A stretch of DNA of 64,000 nucleotides from contig NZ_LAQO01000033.1 of assembly GCF_000971975.1 (NCBI RefSeq), positions 32,536 through 96,535 on the forward strand, read 5' to 3'. Each line of letters begins with the position of its first letter. The first letter of the stretch is position 1. Below the pieces are notes generated by a model, which worked only from the letters and a program-made list of their open reading frames with translations, ran no database searches and was not told where the DNA came from. Origin of the DNA: Paenibacillus algorifonticola. Lineage in GTDB: Bacteria; Bacillota; Bacilli; Paenibacillales; Paenibacillaceae. Shown here piece by piece: positions 17,799-26,041 of this stretch. The position numbers and the translations under genes were made by a program.

Positions 17799-18197
17799 AT
17801 GATTGAAATTCGAACTTCCCAGCTTAGCAACGGCGAGCTGAACCGCGGCGTTTTCGCCACCCAGGACATTGCCGAGGGCGCACTTATTCACGAAGCACCC
17901 GTCATTCCTTACGACAACGAGGAGCATGTCCATATTGAGAAAACGATTATTGGCGACTATGCCTTTGAATATGGCGCAAACCATTCCGCCATTTTGCTCG
18001 GCTACGGCATGCTGTTTAATCACTCGTATACGCCGAATACGTTCTATGAGCTTAATTTTGACAATTTGACTGTAGACTTTTTTGCCCATTCCGATATTAA
18101 GGCAGGAGAAGAACTGCTGATTAACTATAACGGCGAAGTCGATTGCGAGGATCCTCTATGGTTTAATGAGGAGCAGGAAGCGAAAGAAGCAGATTAG
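17799..18197 (+). CDS. SET-domain protein (putative lysine methyltransferase-like)
   Basis: This 132-residue protein is essentially a lone SET domain. RGVFATQDIAEGALIHEAPV is the N-terminal SET part, MLFNHSYTPNTFYELN contains the NHS pseudoknot motif that contacts AdoMet, and AGEELLINYNGE is the C-terminal SET motif. SET proteins methylate lysines using AdoMet; bacterial single-domain forms are widespread but poorly characterised. AGAGGA lies 9 bp before the ATG, and a strong terminator follows, so it is a single-gene unit. No partner is visible. Confidence 0.85.
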   Translation: MIEIRTSQLSNGELNRGVFATQDIAEGALIHEAPVIPYDNEEHVHIEKTIIGDYAFEYGANHSAILLGYGMLFNHSYTPNTFYELNFDNLTVDFFAHSDIKAGEELLINYNGEVDCEDPLWFNEEQEAKEAD

Positions 18198-18220
18198 TAG
18201 AGCGATGATTGGAAAGATTG

Positions 18221-18270
18221 AAGCCCGGAAGATAGACACTAAGAAATTGGTGTTCATCTTTCGGGCTTCT
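18221..18270 (+). terminator. Terminator of the SET-domain gene
   Basis: AAGCCCGGAAGATAGACAC pairs with GTGTTCATCTTTCGGGCTT (a few mismatches) around a short loop, followed by CTTATGCTT. It also abuts the truncated 3' end of the HPP remnant. Confidence 0.8.
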
Positions 18271-18276
18271 TATGCT

Positions 18277-18606
18277 TCAACCGCTGACAACAAGCGGATC
18301 GGCTCCTGCAGGAGGATGAGTCGTCTTGGTTAGCATCATTAATCCGATAGCAAGACCCACTCCAGCGGCCATAACGAGGCTCCCCTGTCCAAACAAATGA
18401 TAAAGGAGCAATCCAATGCCAGTCGATATCAAATGCCCGCCAATAACATTGCGTGGTTGCGACAACGGGGAATCCCATATGCCAAAAACCAGTACACAGG
18501 TGGCTCCAAACGGAGCCATAATCCATACAAGGTCCGACTTTTCAGTCAGCGAAAGAATATTTTCAGGCAGGCTTAGCCTATACCCTGATGCTGGAAACTT
18601 TTATTT
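18277..18606 (-). pseudogene. HPP-family membrane protein, truncated at both ends
   Basis: The frame reads EKSDLVWIMAPFGATCVLVF, then SPLSQPRNVIGGHLISTGIG, and ends HPPAGADPLVVSG. These are the hallmark motifs of HPP-family integral membrane proteins (some linked to nitrite transport). A full-length member begins with another membrane span and continues for about 50 residues past HPPAGANP. Here the N-terminus dissolves near 18606 with no start codon in a plausible place, and a stop at 18277 cuts off the last spans just at the neighbouring terminator. It is a gene relic, probably non-functional. Confidence 0.75.
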
Positions 18607-19131
18607 TACAGCAATGAGATTAGTAGGCTCACAGGCGCGGATGTGGGAATATGGTTTTTAGAGGATATACGTTCGGAGAGCAGCTCGTTTAATGAGGCTG
18701 TCAGCCTTGCGGATGCTTTTGTAACTACTCTGAATCATGCTGAAGAAGTAAAGCAAATGATTCATCCATTTGGGAAAAAATTGACCGTTATAGGGGCCAT
18801 TATCGAACAGGCTTCCCTATTGGAAATAGCAAAATTGCCTTCTGCTACCTCGCTTGCTTTCGTTTGTTTAGGTAAAGTCGGCGGTGAATGGATGGCTGAA
18901 CGCGTACTAGAGGCTGGAATTGAACTCACAAATTGCAGTACAGTGGGAATGGATGATTCCATGCTGCTAAGCAAAGTGCTGAGTGAGGCTGATCGTGTAT
19001 ACGCTTCATCAGTCGTGTTCGAGGATCTGAAGCAAAAAACGCCCGATAACGTGCATTTATACCCTATGCAGCTGGAGAAAAGCAGCGAATTGCTTTTACA
19101 AGAGTTGGCCGTTAATAAATCTATTCGCTGA
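18587..19131 (+). pseudogene. 5'-truncated regulator-like gene (unrecognised)
   Basis: The frame is open from the TGA at 18586 and reads YSNEISRLTGADVGIWFLED, then a Rossmann-like segment (KKLTVIGAIIEQASLLEIAK, TSLAFVCLGKVGGEWMAERV). It looks like the C-terminal effector half of a GntR- or LacI-like regulator, but I do not recognise it firmly. The sequence similarity feel extends upstream of the first usable start (GTG at 18643) and no SD is present, which suggests the N-terminal DNA-binding part was lost. It abuts the HPP relic head-to-head at about 18590, which marks a probable deletion or rearrangement breakpoint. Confidence 0.5.
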
Positions 19132-19156
19132 AAATACAGAGCAATTGAAAAGAAAA

Positions 19157-19203
19157 AAAAGCAGCCCTCAGCCGAGCAATCGGCCGATAGGCTGCTTCTT
19201 TTC
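19157..19203. terminator. Bidirectional terminator overlapping the pflA 3' end
   Basis: AAGCAGCC pairs with GGCTGCTT, with an inner GCCGA/TCGGC stem, an A-run on the left and TTCTTTTC on the right. The pflA stop (19168) lies inside the hairpin, so the last ten codons of pflA double as terminator stem. Confidence 0.8.
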
Positions 19204-19956
19204 TATGCTCGCAACTTCTAGCATTTGCGAGGCTGCATGGACCCCGCCCTCCTGTACGAGCCGGTAAGCCCGCGCAACCTCCTGCTCCGTCGGGCTGGGA
19301 ATGCCCTCAAGCGGATATTTGCGGCCAAGCTGCTGCCACTTGTATACGCCCATTCGGTGATAGGGCAAAATCTCAAATTTCTCAACCGATTGAAGCTTGC
19401 TGATATAAGCGCCAAGCGCGCGCAAATCGTCGCCGCCATCGGTTACCTGCGGAATGAGCACATGCCGAATCCATACCGGCTGCTTCCACGAGCTCAAAGC
19501 AGCTGCGAAACGCAAAATCCGCTCGTTCGGACGGCTGGTCAGCTGCTCATGCTTGGCGGAATCGATCATTTTCAAATCCAAGAGTACCAGATCAGTAACC
19601 GCCATAAGAGGCTCGGCGTGATTCGGTTCGCAAAATCCAGACGAATCAAGCGTCGTATGCAGCCCCCAGCGCTGCTTGCATGCTTTGAACAGCTCGGTTA
19701 CGAATGGCGCTTGCAGCGTCGGCTCTCCTCCCGTAACCGTAATGCCGCCGCCGGAGCGGCGGTAATACGGCACATAGGGCTCTATTTCCTGCAAAATATC
19801 GTCGATCGTCACCTGTCTTCCCGCTCCGGTATCCCACGTATCTGGATTGTGGCAAAACTGGCATTGCAAAGCGCAGCCCTGCATGAAAAGCACGAAGCGG
19901 ATCCCTGGCCCATCGACGGTTCCAAACGTATCAAAGGAATGAATTCTGCCTAACAT
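19168..19956 (-). CDS. pflA: Pyruvate formate-lyase-activating enzyme
   Basis: This 262-residue radical SAM enzyme has the CxxxCxxC cluster motif in CALQCQFCHNPDTWD (C28, C32, C35) and the SAM-binding GGGITVTGGEPTLQ. It uses a [4Fe-4S] cluster and AdoMet to place the glycyl radical on pyruvate formate-lyase. The start at 19956 (MLGRIHSFDTFG) has AGGAGG 9 bp upstream; an extended reading of 297 residues runs back into pflB and is rejected. It lies 16 bp after pflB and is surely co-transcribed under the FNR-type promoter at 22.3 kb. Confidence 0.97.
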   Translation of the reverse strand: MLGRIHSFDTFGTVDGPGIRFVLFMQGCALQCQFCHNPDTWDTGAGRQVTIDDILQEIEPYVPYYRRSGGGITVTGGEPTLQAPFVTELFKACKQRWGLHTTLDSSGFCEPNHAEPLMAVTDLVLLDLKMIDSAKHEQLTSRPNERILRFAAALSSWKQPVWIRHVLIPQVTDGGDDLRALGAYISKLQSVEKFEILPYHRMGVYKWQQLGRKYPLEGIPSPTEQEVARAYRLVQEGGVHAASQMLEVASIEKKQPIGRLLG

Positions 19957-19972
19957 GCTTGGGGCCTCCTTT

Positions 19973-22246
19973 CTATACCGCGCCGTGGAACGTACGGTTA
20001 ATGACATCGAGCTGCTGCTCGCGGGTAAGCTTAATAAAATTGACGGCATAGCCCGATACACGAATCGTCAGCTGCGGGTAATTTTCCGGATGCTCCATCG
20101 CATCAAGCAGCTGCTCCCGTTCAAAAACGTTTACATTTAAATGATGGCCGGAGCTATCCGCATAACCGTCAAGCAGCGAGACTAGATTGTTAATGCGTGT
20201 CTGCGGCTCCTTGCCGAGCGCCTTTGGAATGATCGAGAACGTATTGGAAATGCCGTCGAGACAATCCTCGTACGGAATTTTGGCAACGGATGCGAGCGAA
20301 GCAAGCGCGCCCTTGCGGTCTCTGCCATGCATCGGATTTGCGCCCGGCGCAAAAGGCTCCCCTGCTTTTCTTCCATCCGGCGTGCTGCCCGTTTTTTTGC
20401 CATATACGACGTTCGATGTAATCGTCAGCACCGACATCGTTGGCAATGCGCCGCGGTAAGTGCGATGCTTGCGCAGCTTATTCATAAACGTTTCTGTCAG
20501 CTGTACGGCGATCCGGTCTACCCGCTCATCATTGTTGCCGTACATCGGATATTCGCCCTGAATGTCAAAATCGACAACGATGCCATTTTCATTGCGAATC
20601 GGAATAACAGCCGCATGCTTGATCGCACTCAAGCTGTCCGCCACAACAGACAAACCCGCAATGCCGCATGCCATTGTACGCAAAATCTCGCGGTCATGCA
20701 GCGCCATCTCCAGCCGCTCATACGCATATTTATCATGCATGTAATGGATAATGTTCAGCGTATTCATGTAGAGGCCAGCGAGCCATTCCAGCATGGCGTC
20801 ATATTTGCCCATTACCTCTTTATAATCGAGCCGCAAATCGCTCGTTATCGGGGCAAATGCTGGCCCAACCTGCGCACCGGACACCTCATCTACTCCGCCA
20901 TTGATGGCATACAGCAGCGCTTTCGCAAGATTAGCCCGCGCTCCGAAAAATTGCATCTGCTTGCCGATCCGCATCGCAGAGACGCAGCAGGCAATGCCAT
21001 AATCATCGCCGAACTGCGGGCGCATAATGTCATCATTTTCATATTGAATCGAGCTCGTTTCAATTGACACCTTCGCACAATATTTTTTGAAGGCTTCCGG
21101 CAGGCTCGCTGACCATAGTACGGTCAAATTCGGCTCTGGTGCCGGGCCTAAATTGTATAAAGTATGAAGAATACGGAAGGAGCTGCGCGTCACCCGGGTC
21201 TGCCCATTCACTGCCATGCCGCCAATCGACTCTGTCACCCAGGTCGGATCACCGCTGAACAGCTCATTATAGTCCGGCGTCCGCAAAAACTTCACGATCC
21301 GCAGCTTCATTACAAAATGATCCATCAGCTCCTGTGCCTGCTCCTCCGTCAGTCTTCCTTCCAGCCGATCGCGCTCGATATAAATATCGAGAAAGCTGGA
21401 GACGCGCCCAAGGCTCATCGCCGCGCCGTTCTGCTCCTTAATCGCCCCAAGATAAGCAAAATACAGCCATTGGAACGCTTCCTTCGCTGTAGCTGCCGGA
21501 CGGGATATGTTGCAGCCGTAGGCAAGGCTCATCTGCTTAAGCTCCTGCAGTGAACGAATTTGCTCGGATATTTCCTCCCGGTCGCGAATCGTGTCCTCCG
21601 TCATCGTGCCTGTTTCCAGCAGCACCAGCTCTTGCTTTTTCCCAGCAATGAGACGGTCGACCCCATACAGGGCTACACGGCGGTAATCGCCAATGATTCT
21701 GCCGCGTCCATAAGCATCTGGCAGCCCTGTAATGATGCCCGCTTTACGCGCCGCGCGCATTTCTGAGGTGTAGGCATCGAATACGCCTTGGTTATGGGTT
21801 TTGCGAACCTCGGTAAACATTTTGACCATTTCAGCGGGAAGCTCGAAGCCGTAAGCCTCGCAGGCATCTACGACCATTTTGATGCCGCCGAATGGCTGAA
21901 TGGAGCGCTTCAATGGCGCGTCGGTTTGCAGCCCGACAATCTGCTCCTTCTTCTGGTCAATATAGCCGGGAGCATGTGCGGTAATGCTGGAAACCGTATG
22001 CAGGTCAATATCCAGCACACCGCCGTTTGCCCGCTCCTGCTTGACGAGCTGCTGGATTTTTTGCCATAGCTCGACTGTTGCCTCAGTGGCTCCAGCCAAA
22101 AATGCCTCATTGCCTGTATAAGGCTGTATGTTATGATCTAGAAAATCCTTTACATCAATGCGCTCCTGCCATTTGCCTGCTGCAAAGCCGCGCCAAGCAC
22201 CCGCAGATTCTGCCACTTTAATGCGATCGGTTTGATTGACAGCCAT
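19973..22246 (-). CDS. pflB: Formate acetyltransferase (pyruvate formate-lyase)
   Basis: At 757 residues it has the normal family length. The adjacent active-site cysteines are in YGIACCVSAMRIGK (C420, C421), and the glycyl-radical loop is RVSGYAVNFIKL near the C-terminus (G732). It converts pyruvate and CoA to acetyl-CoA and formate in anaerobic fermentation and is oxygen-sensitive once activated by PflA. GGAGG lies about 8 bp before the ATG. The promoter carries a perfect FNR box. Its position directly behind a nitrite-reductase/hemerythrin operon is notable, because nitrosative damage is a known threat to such Fe-S and radical systems. Confidence 0.98.
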   Translation of the reverse strand: MAVNQTDRIKVAESAGAWRGFAAGKWQERIDVKDFLDHNIQPYTGNEAFLAGATEATVELWQKIQQLVKQERANGGVLDIDLHTVSSITAHAPGYIDQKKEQIVGLQTDAPLKRSIQPFGGIKMVVDACEAYGFELPAEMVKMFTEVRKTHNQGVFDAYTSEMRAARKAGIITGLPDAYGRGRIIGDYRRVALYGVDRLIAGKKQELVLLETGTMTEDTIRDREEISEQIRSLQELKQMSLAYGCNISRPAATAKEAFQWLYFAYLGAIKEQNGAAMSLGRVSSFLDIYIERDRLEGRLTEEQAQELMDHFVMKLRIVKFLRTPDYNELFSGDPTWVTESIGGMAVNGQTRVTRSSFRILHTLYNLGPAPEPNLTVLWSASLPEAFKKYCAKVSIETSSIQYENDDIMRPQFGDDYGIACCVSAMRIGKQMQFFGARANLAKALLYAINGGVDEVSGAQVGPAFAPITSDLRLDYKEVMGKYDAMLEWLAGLYMNTLNIIHYMHDKYAYERLEMALHDREILRTMACGIAGLSVVADSLSAIKHAAVIPIRNENGIVVDFDIQGEYPMYGNNDERVDRIAVQLTETFMNKLRKHRTYRGALPTMSVLTITSNVVYGKKTGSTPDGRKAGEPFAPGANPMHGRDRKGALASLASVAKIPYEDCLDGISNTFSIIPKALGKEPQTRINNLVSLLDGYADSSGHHLNVNVFEREQLLDAMEHPENYPQLTIRVSGYAVNFIKLTREQQLDVINRTFHGAV

Positions 22247-22277
22247 CTTTTCCGCCTCCTATATCCTTTATAGCTTC

Positions 22278-22320
22278 AGTATAAAACCAGATCTCCTTTT
22301 ATAATGTGAAAATTATCACA
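22278..22320 (-). promoter_or_regulatory. FNR-type promoter of pflBA
   Basis: TGTGAAAATTATCACA (22305-22320) is a perfect match to the FNR/Crp-type box TGTGA-N6-TCACA. On the minus strand a -10 TATACT (22278-22283) follows with 32 bp between the centres, which places the box at about -41.5, the class II activation position. pflB starts at 22246. Confidence 0.85.
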
Positions 22321-22945
22321 ATCTATAAAATAAATAATGATTTTCCAGCCGGATATGCTCCAGCAGCTTCGCTTCGAGCTGCTCCAGCCTGCTGTACGTA
22401 TAAGCGAAAGCTTCACACGCATCATCCGGCAGCATATAATGCGCCGAAGCCAACCTAAGATGCAGGAGCATATTGCCGATCCGCCTATGGTCGCCTTCAA
22501 GCTTCTCGACCATTTGCTTCGCCTGCCTGAATGCAGTAGCGGAATTGTGCCGCTCGTATTTCAGAATAAGCGGGAAAAAGCATTCTTCCTCGTCAATCAA
22601 ATGCTGCTCCAGCAAAGCCTTTAAAGCATGGAAGCGCTGCTGCAGCTCTATCAGCTGGCGGTGCTGGCTGCCATGAACGCTCGTAATGAGCGCGGTCAAT
22701 TCATGCAGCAACGGCAGCTCGGCTCTGAGAAACAGATGATAGCCGAACATGAGCTGGCGCACCATCCCGGCAATAGACTGCTTGCTCCAATCTGCCGGTT
22801 TCAGCTTCTCCGGATGAATGCCAACGTCCTGCCTCTCCTTCTGCTCCAATAGCGCATGCAGCAGGTGATTGCCGCTGCAGCAAGCACACTGTCCTAGCCC
22901 CTTCTTGCCTTGACCGCCTTCCTTGTTAAGCGTTGCCGTATTCAA
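22316..22945 (-). CDS. Hemerythrin-domain protein, possible nitrosative-stress/di-iron protein
   Basis: This 209-residue, mostly helical protein carries the spaced His/Glu ligands of a hemerythrin-like di-iron site: FGYHLFLRAELP, LLEQHLIDEEECFFP, KLEGDHRRIGNM and EHIRLENHYLF. The N-terminus has a Cys cluster (GQCACCSGNH) that is not standard for hemerythrins. Di-iron proteins of this kind (RIC/ScdA-like) sense or handle NO and O2, or repair Fe-S clusters, but the ScdA N-terminal domain is not evident, so the exact role is open. It sits 37 bp after nirD in the same direction. Its TGA stop lies inside the FNR box of pflB. Confidence 0.8.
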   Translation of the reverse strand: MNTATLNKEGGQGKKGLGQCACCSGNHLLHALLEQKERQDVGIHPEKLKPADWSKQSIAGMVRQLMFGYHLFLRAELPLLHELTALITSVHGSQHRQLIELQQRFHALKALLEQHLIDEEECFFPLILKYERHNSATAFRQAKQMVEKLEGDHRRIGNMLLHLRLASAHYMLPDDACEAFAYTYSRLEQLEAKLLEHIRLENHYLFYRL

Positions 22946-22982
22946 TAGATAAACCTCCTTTATTCATTTAAGATACTTGCTT

Positions 22983-23351
22983 CTATCGTTCCAGCCCTAA
23001 CTGTCCCGCTTGCTCAAGCGTTAGCCCCAGCTGCACGTCCGTGCCTTCCACCTGCAGCGGATAGGTTTGCACCAGTCCAGAATCAGGAGCCTGCACCTGC
23101 CCAGTATCCAGCGCAATCTTCCAATCGTATAGCGGGTCCAGCACAAAATGTCCCGATACCATGCCTTCAGCCAGCGGCCCTCCTCTGCGATGAGGACTGC
23201 GATTGTCCAGCGCATACAAGGTGCCGTCTGTTGTACGAAACACGGCAATCTCCTTCTGATTCAAGCGAATGACCCGCCCCATCCGTTCCCGAAAGTCTTC
23301 GAGCGTACCGATTTTAATATAGGTCAAATCCTTGTTTACCTGTGTAGTCAT
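22983..23351 (-). CDS. nirD: Nitrite reductase [NAD(P)H] small subunit
   Basis: This 122-residue protein has the Rieske-like fold pattern of NirD (GTLEDFRERMGRVIRLNQKE, IAVFRTTDGTLYALDNRSPH, LYDWKIALDTGQV). At the positions of the CxH and CxxH cluster ligands it reads SPHRRGG and DPLYDW, so three of the four Rieske ligands are missing. That is compatible with NirD proteins, which keep the fold without a cluster, so loss of function is not implied. It follows nirB by 66 bp and acts with NirB in reducing nitrite to ammonium in the cytoplasm. Confidence 0.9.
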   Translation of the reverse strand: MTTQVNKDLTYIKIGTLEDFRERMGRVIRLNQKEIAVFRTTDGTLYALDNRSPHRRGGPLAEGMVSGHFVLDPLYDWKIALDTGQVQAPDSGLVQTYPLQVEGTDVQLGLTLEQAGQLGLER

Positions 23352-23417
23352 TTGGATGCTCCTCGCCTTCTATCTTTTATTTTTTAGCGCTTGCTCAGCC
23401 TATCCTTAAGCCGCTGC

Positions 23418-25844
23418 CTATTTCATTTGAATCGCATCGAACAGATAGCTGCTTTCCCGCTGCTCCTCAAGCGCTGTGCTCCAAGGCTCCTTCAACTCGG
23501 CAAGCACTGCTAAAATATCCTGATACAGCTCGCGGCGGCGGTCCATATTGTCAACGACTTCTGCTTTAATCGCCTCTATGCCGATGCGCTCCACCCACTC
23601 CGAAGTGCGCTCCAAGTAGTTCGCCGTTAAACGATAATATTGGGTAAAAGCACCCACCATCTGCACAAGCTCTTCATCTGTTTTCACTTTGCACAGCAGC
23701 TCGGCGATGCGCGGCTTGATTCCGCCATTGCCGCCAACGAACATTTCCCAGCCGCCGTCATTGCCGACGATGCCAATATCCTTCGTACACGACTCGGCAC
23801 AGTTGCGCGGACAGCCGTTCACGGCCATTTTGAACTTGGCGGGCATGTCGATCCGCTCAAACGTTTTTTCCAGCCGAATGCCCATGCCGATCGAATCCTG
23901 CGTACCGAAGCGGCAAAATTGCTGACCGACGCAGGTTTTCACCGTACGCAGCGCCTTCGCATACGCATAGCCCGAGGGCATATCCAGCTCTTCCCATACG
24001 AGCGGCAAATCTTCTTTCGCGACCCCGATCAAATCAAGCCGCTGACCTCCAGTTACTTTGACCATTTTCACATCATATTTCACGGCAACATCGGCAATTT
24101 TCTTCAAATCCTCCGGCGTCGTCACGCCGCCGTACATCCGCGGCACGACCGTGTAGGTGCCATCCTTCTGAATGTTGGCGTTCATCCGCTCATTGACGAA
24201 GCGCGAATCTTTCTCGTCCTCATGCTCCTGCGGCCACAGCATGCCCAAATAATAATTGACCGCTGGCCGGCATTTCGAGCAGCCCTCCGGATTATGCCAC
24301 TGCAGTACATGCATGACCTCTTTCACAGTCGTCAAATGCTTCTCTTTTATCGCAGCTACGATTTCATCGCGGCTGAGGTCGGTGCAGCCGCAAATGCCCG
24401 TCTTCGTCTTCTGCCCCGCATACTCGTCACCTAGCACATATTGCAGCAAATGGCTAACTGTCGGTACACAACCGCCGCACGAACGCCCAGCCCCTGTGCA
24501 CGCCTTCACCTCATCGACCGAAGTAAGCGAGTTGTCCTTGATCGCCTTTATGATGCTCCCCTTCGATACGCCGTTGCAGCCGCATACGATTTCATCGTCG
24601 GCCATTTGCGCTACGCGGTCAGCGGCCGACAGCACGGTGCCGCCTGCTCCCATCAGCTCTGCATAAATAGCCTCCGTCATAGCAGTCCCTTCGCGCACCC
24701 ATTGCTGAATCCGGCTCGAATCGCTGACATCGCCATAAAGCACACCGCCAACGATTGTATCGTCCTTAAGCAGCAGCTTCTTGTACTGCTGTTTCCAGTC
24801 ATCCTGCTTGCGAATGACCGTCAGCTCTGGCTGATCCAAGAATACGCCAGTCGAAAATACATCTACGCCCGAAATTTTCAGCTTCGTCGACAATTGCGTT
24901 CCCTCGTACGGCTTCGTTTGCACGCCGCATAGCTGCTTCGCCAAAACGGCTCCCTGCTCAAACAGCGGGGCGACCAATCCGTAGCAAACGCCGCGGTGCT
25001 CGGCGCATTCGCCAACAGCGTACACGCCATCCGCCGACGTTTGCATGTAATCATCGACGACGATGCCCCGCTTCACTTCAATGCCGCTCGCGCTGGCCAA
25101 AGCCGTATTGGGCCGTATGCCCGCTGCCATGACGATAAAATCCGATTCCAGCTTCGTTCCATCGCTGAAGGTCAGCCCCTCTACGCGCTCACCGCCATAA
25201 ATTTCCGCCGTCTGCTTTTCCATAAGAAAATGCAGCCCCTGCCGCTCCAGTTCCGCCTTCAGCATCGCCGAAGCGCTCGGGTCAAGCTGGCGCTCCATTA
25301 AATCCGCCATCAAATGAATGACCGTCACATTCATGCCCAAATTGAGCAAGCCCTTGGCAGCTTCCAGACCGAGCAGCCCGCCGCCTATAACAGCCGCATT
25401 GCGATATTGCTTCGCCGCCTCCAGCATGACGCTGCAATCCGCAATGTCGCGAAAACCCACGACGCCCTGCTTCTGATGCCCAGGAACGGGCAGTATAATG
25501 GGATTCGAGCCTGTAGCCATAATTAGACGGTCATAGGCTGCGGTCAGCCCATTGTCCGCCGTAACGATTTTTTGCTGCGTATCAATGGCCGTTATCGTCG
25601 TTCCCGTATGCAGCGTAATACGATGCTCCTCATACCAGAACCAGCTGTTCAAAATAATATCGTCCATCGTTTTACTGCCTTCCAATACATAAGAAAGCAT
25701 AATCCGGTTATAGTTTGGATGCGGCTCGCTGCCGAATACCGTGATGTCGTATTGCTCCGGGGATAGCTTGAGTATATGCTCCAGCGTGTTTACTCCCGCC
25801 ATCCCATTGCCAATCAGCACAAGCTTTTGCCGTTTTGCTCCCAT
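23418..25844 (-). CDS. nirB: Nitrite reductase [NAD(P)H] large subunit
   Basis: This 808-residue multidomain enzyme has an N-terminal FAD/NAD module (KLVLIGNGMAGVNTLEHILK, second nucleotide fold AVIGGGLLGLEAA, FAD site DGVYAVGECAEH), two BFD-like Cys motif regions (CGCNGVSKGS with CTGAGRSCGGC at about 421-459, and CGCTDLSRDE with CSKCRP at about 485-526), and a C-terminal sulfite/nitrite-reductase domain with siroheme/[4Fe-4S] ligands in CVGQQFC (C638, C644) and NGCPRNC (C678, C682). It reduces nitrite to ammonium using NADH. It is the first gene of nirB-nirD-hemerythrin. A perfect FNR box upstream suggests an anaerobic respiratory or detoxifying role rather than purely nitrogen-regulated assimilation. 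Confidence 0.96.
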   Translation of the reverse strand: MGAKRQKLVLIGNGMAGVNTLEHILKLSPEQYDITVFGSEPHPNYNRIMLSYVLEGSKTMDDIILNSWFWYEEHRITLHTGTTITAIDTQQKIVTADNGLTAAYDRLIMATGSNPIILPVPGHQKQGVVGFRDIADCSVMLEAAKQYRNAAVIGGGLLGLEAAKGLLNLGMNVTVIHLMADLMERQLDPSASAMLKAELERQGLHFLMEKQTAEIYGGERVEGLTFSDGTKLESDFIVMAAGIRPNTALASASGIEVKRGIVVDDYMQTSADGVYAVGECAEHRGVCYGLVAPLFEQGAVLAKQLCGVQTKPYEGTQLSTKLKISGVDVFSTGVFLDQPELTVIRKQDDWKQQYKKLLLKDDTIVGGVLYGDVSDSSRIQQWVREGTAMTEAIYAELMGAGGTVLSAADRVAQMADDEIVCGCNGVSKGSIIKAIKDNSLTSVDEVKACTGAGRSCGGCVPTVSHLLQYVLGDEYAGQKTKTGICGCTDLSRDEIVAAIKEKHLTTVKEVMHVLQWHNPEGCSKCRPAVNYYLGMLWPQEHEDEKDSRFVNERMNANIQKDGTYTVVPRMYGGVTTPEDLKKIADVAVKYDVKMVKVTGGQRLDLIGVAKEDLPLVWEELDMPSGYAYAKALRTVKTCVGQQFCRFGTQDSIGMGIRLEKTFERIDMPAKFKMAVNGCPRNCAESCTKDIGIVGNDGGWEMFVGGNGGIKPRIAELLCKVKTDEELVQMVGAFTQYYRLTANYLERTSEWVERIGIEAIKAEVVDNMDRRRELYQDILAVLAELKEPWSTALEEQRESSYLFDAIQMK

Positions 25845-25885
25845 TGTAAACGCCTCCCTGTACAGCTTTCATCGTTCTCACCATC

Positions 25886-25928
25886 AGTATAAACAACAAT
25901 GAGCGGTAGGTATGTGATATTTTTCACA
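25886..25928 (-). promoter_or_regulatory. FNR-type promoter of nirBD
   Basis: TGTGATATTTTTCACA (25913-25928) is a perfect TGTGA-N6-TCACA box. On the minus strand a -10 TATACT (25886-25891) lies 32 bp away centre to centre, identical to the pflB promoter. This fits activation by an FNR-type oxygen sensor. Confidence 0.85.
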
Positions 25929-26041
25929 AAACAAACAATAATAATAAAAATAGCCCCTTCCCGCCATATGGCTATAGCGAAAGGGGCTATCCTATGCTTC
26001 TACGCGCCTTTAAGTTGGCCGTTTGTCCTCCAAATACATCC

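Noticed and set aside
22316..22945. Calling the hemerythrin protein ScdA/YtfE by name
   Set aside because: The N-terminal domain typical of ScdA is not evident, so only the hemerythrin fold is claimed.
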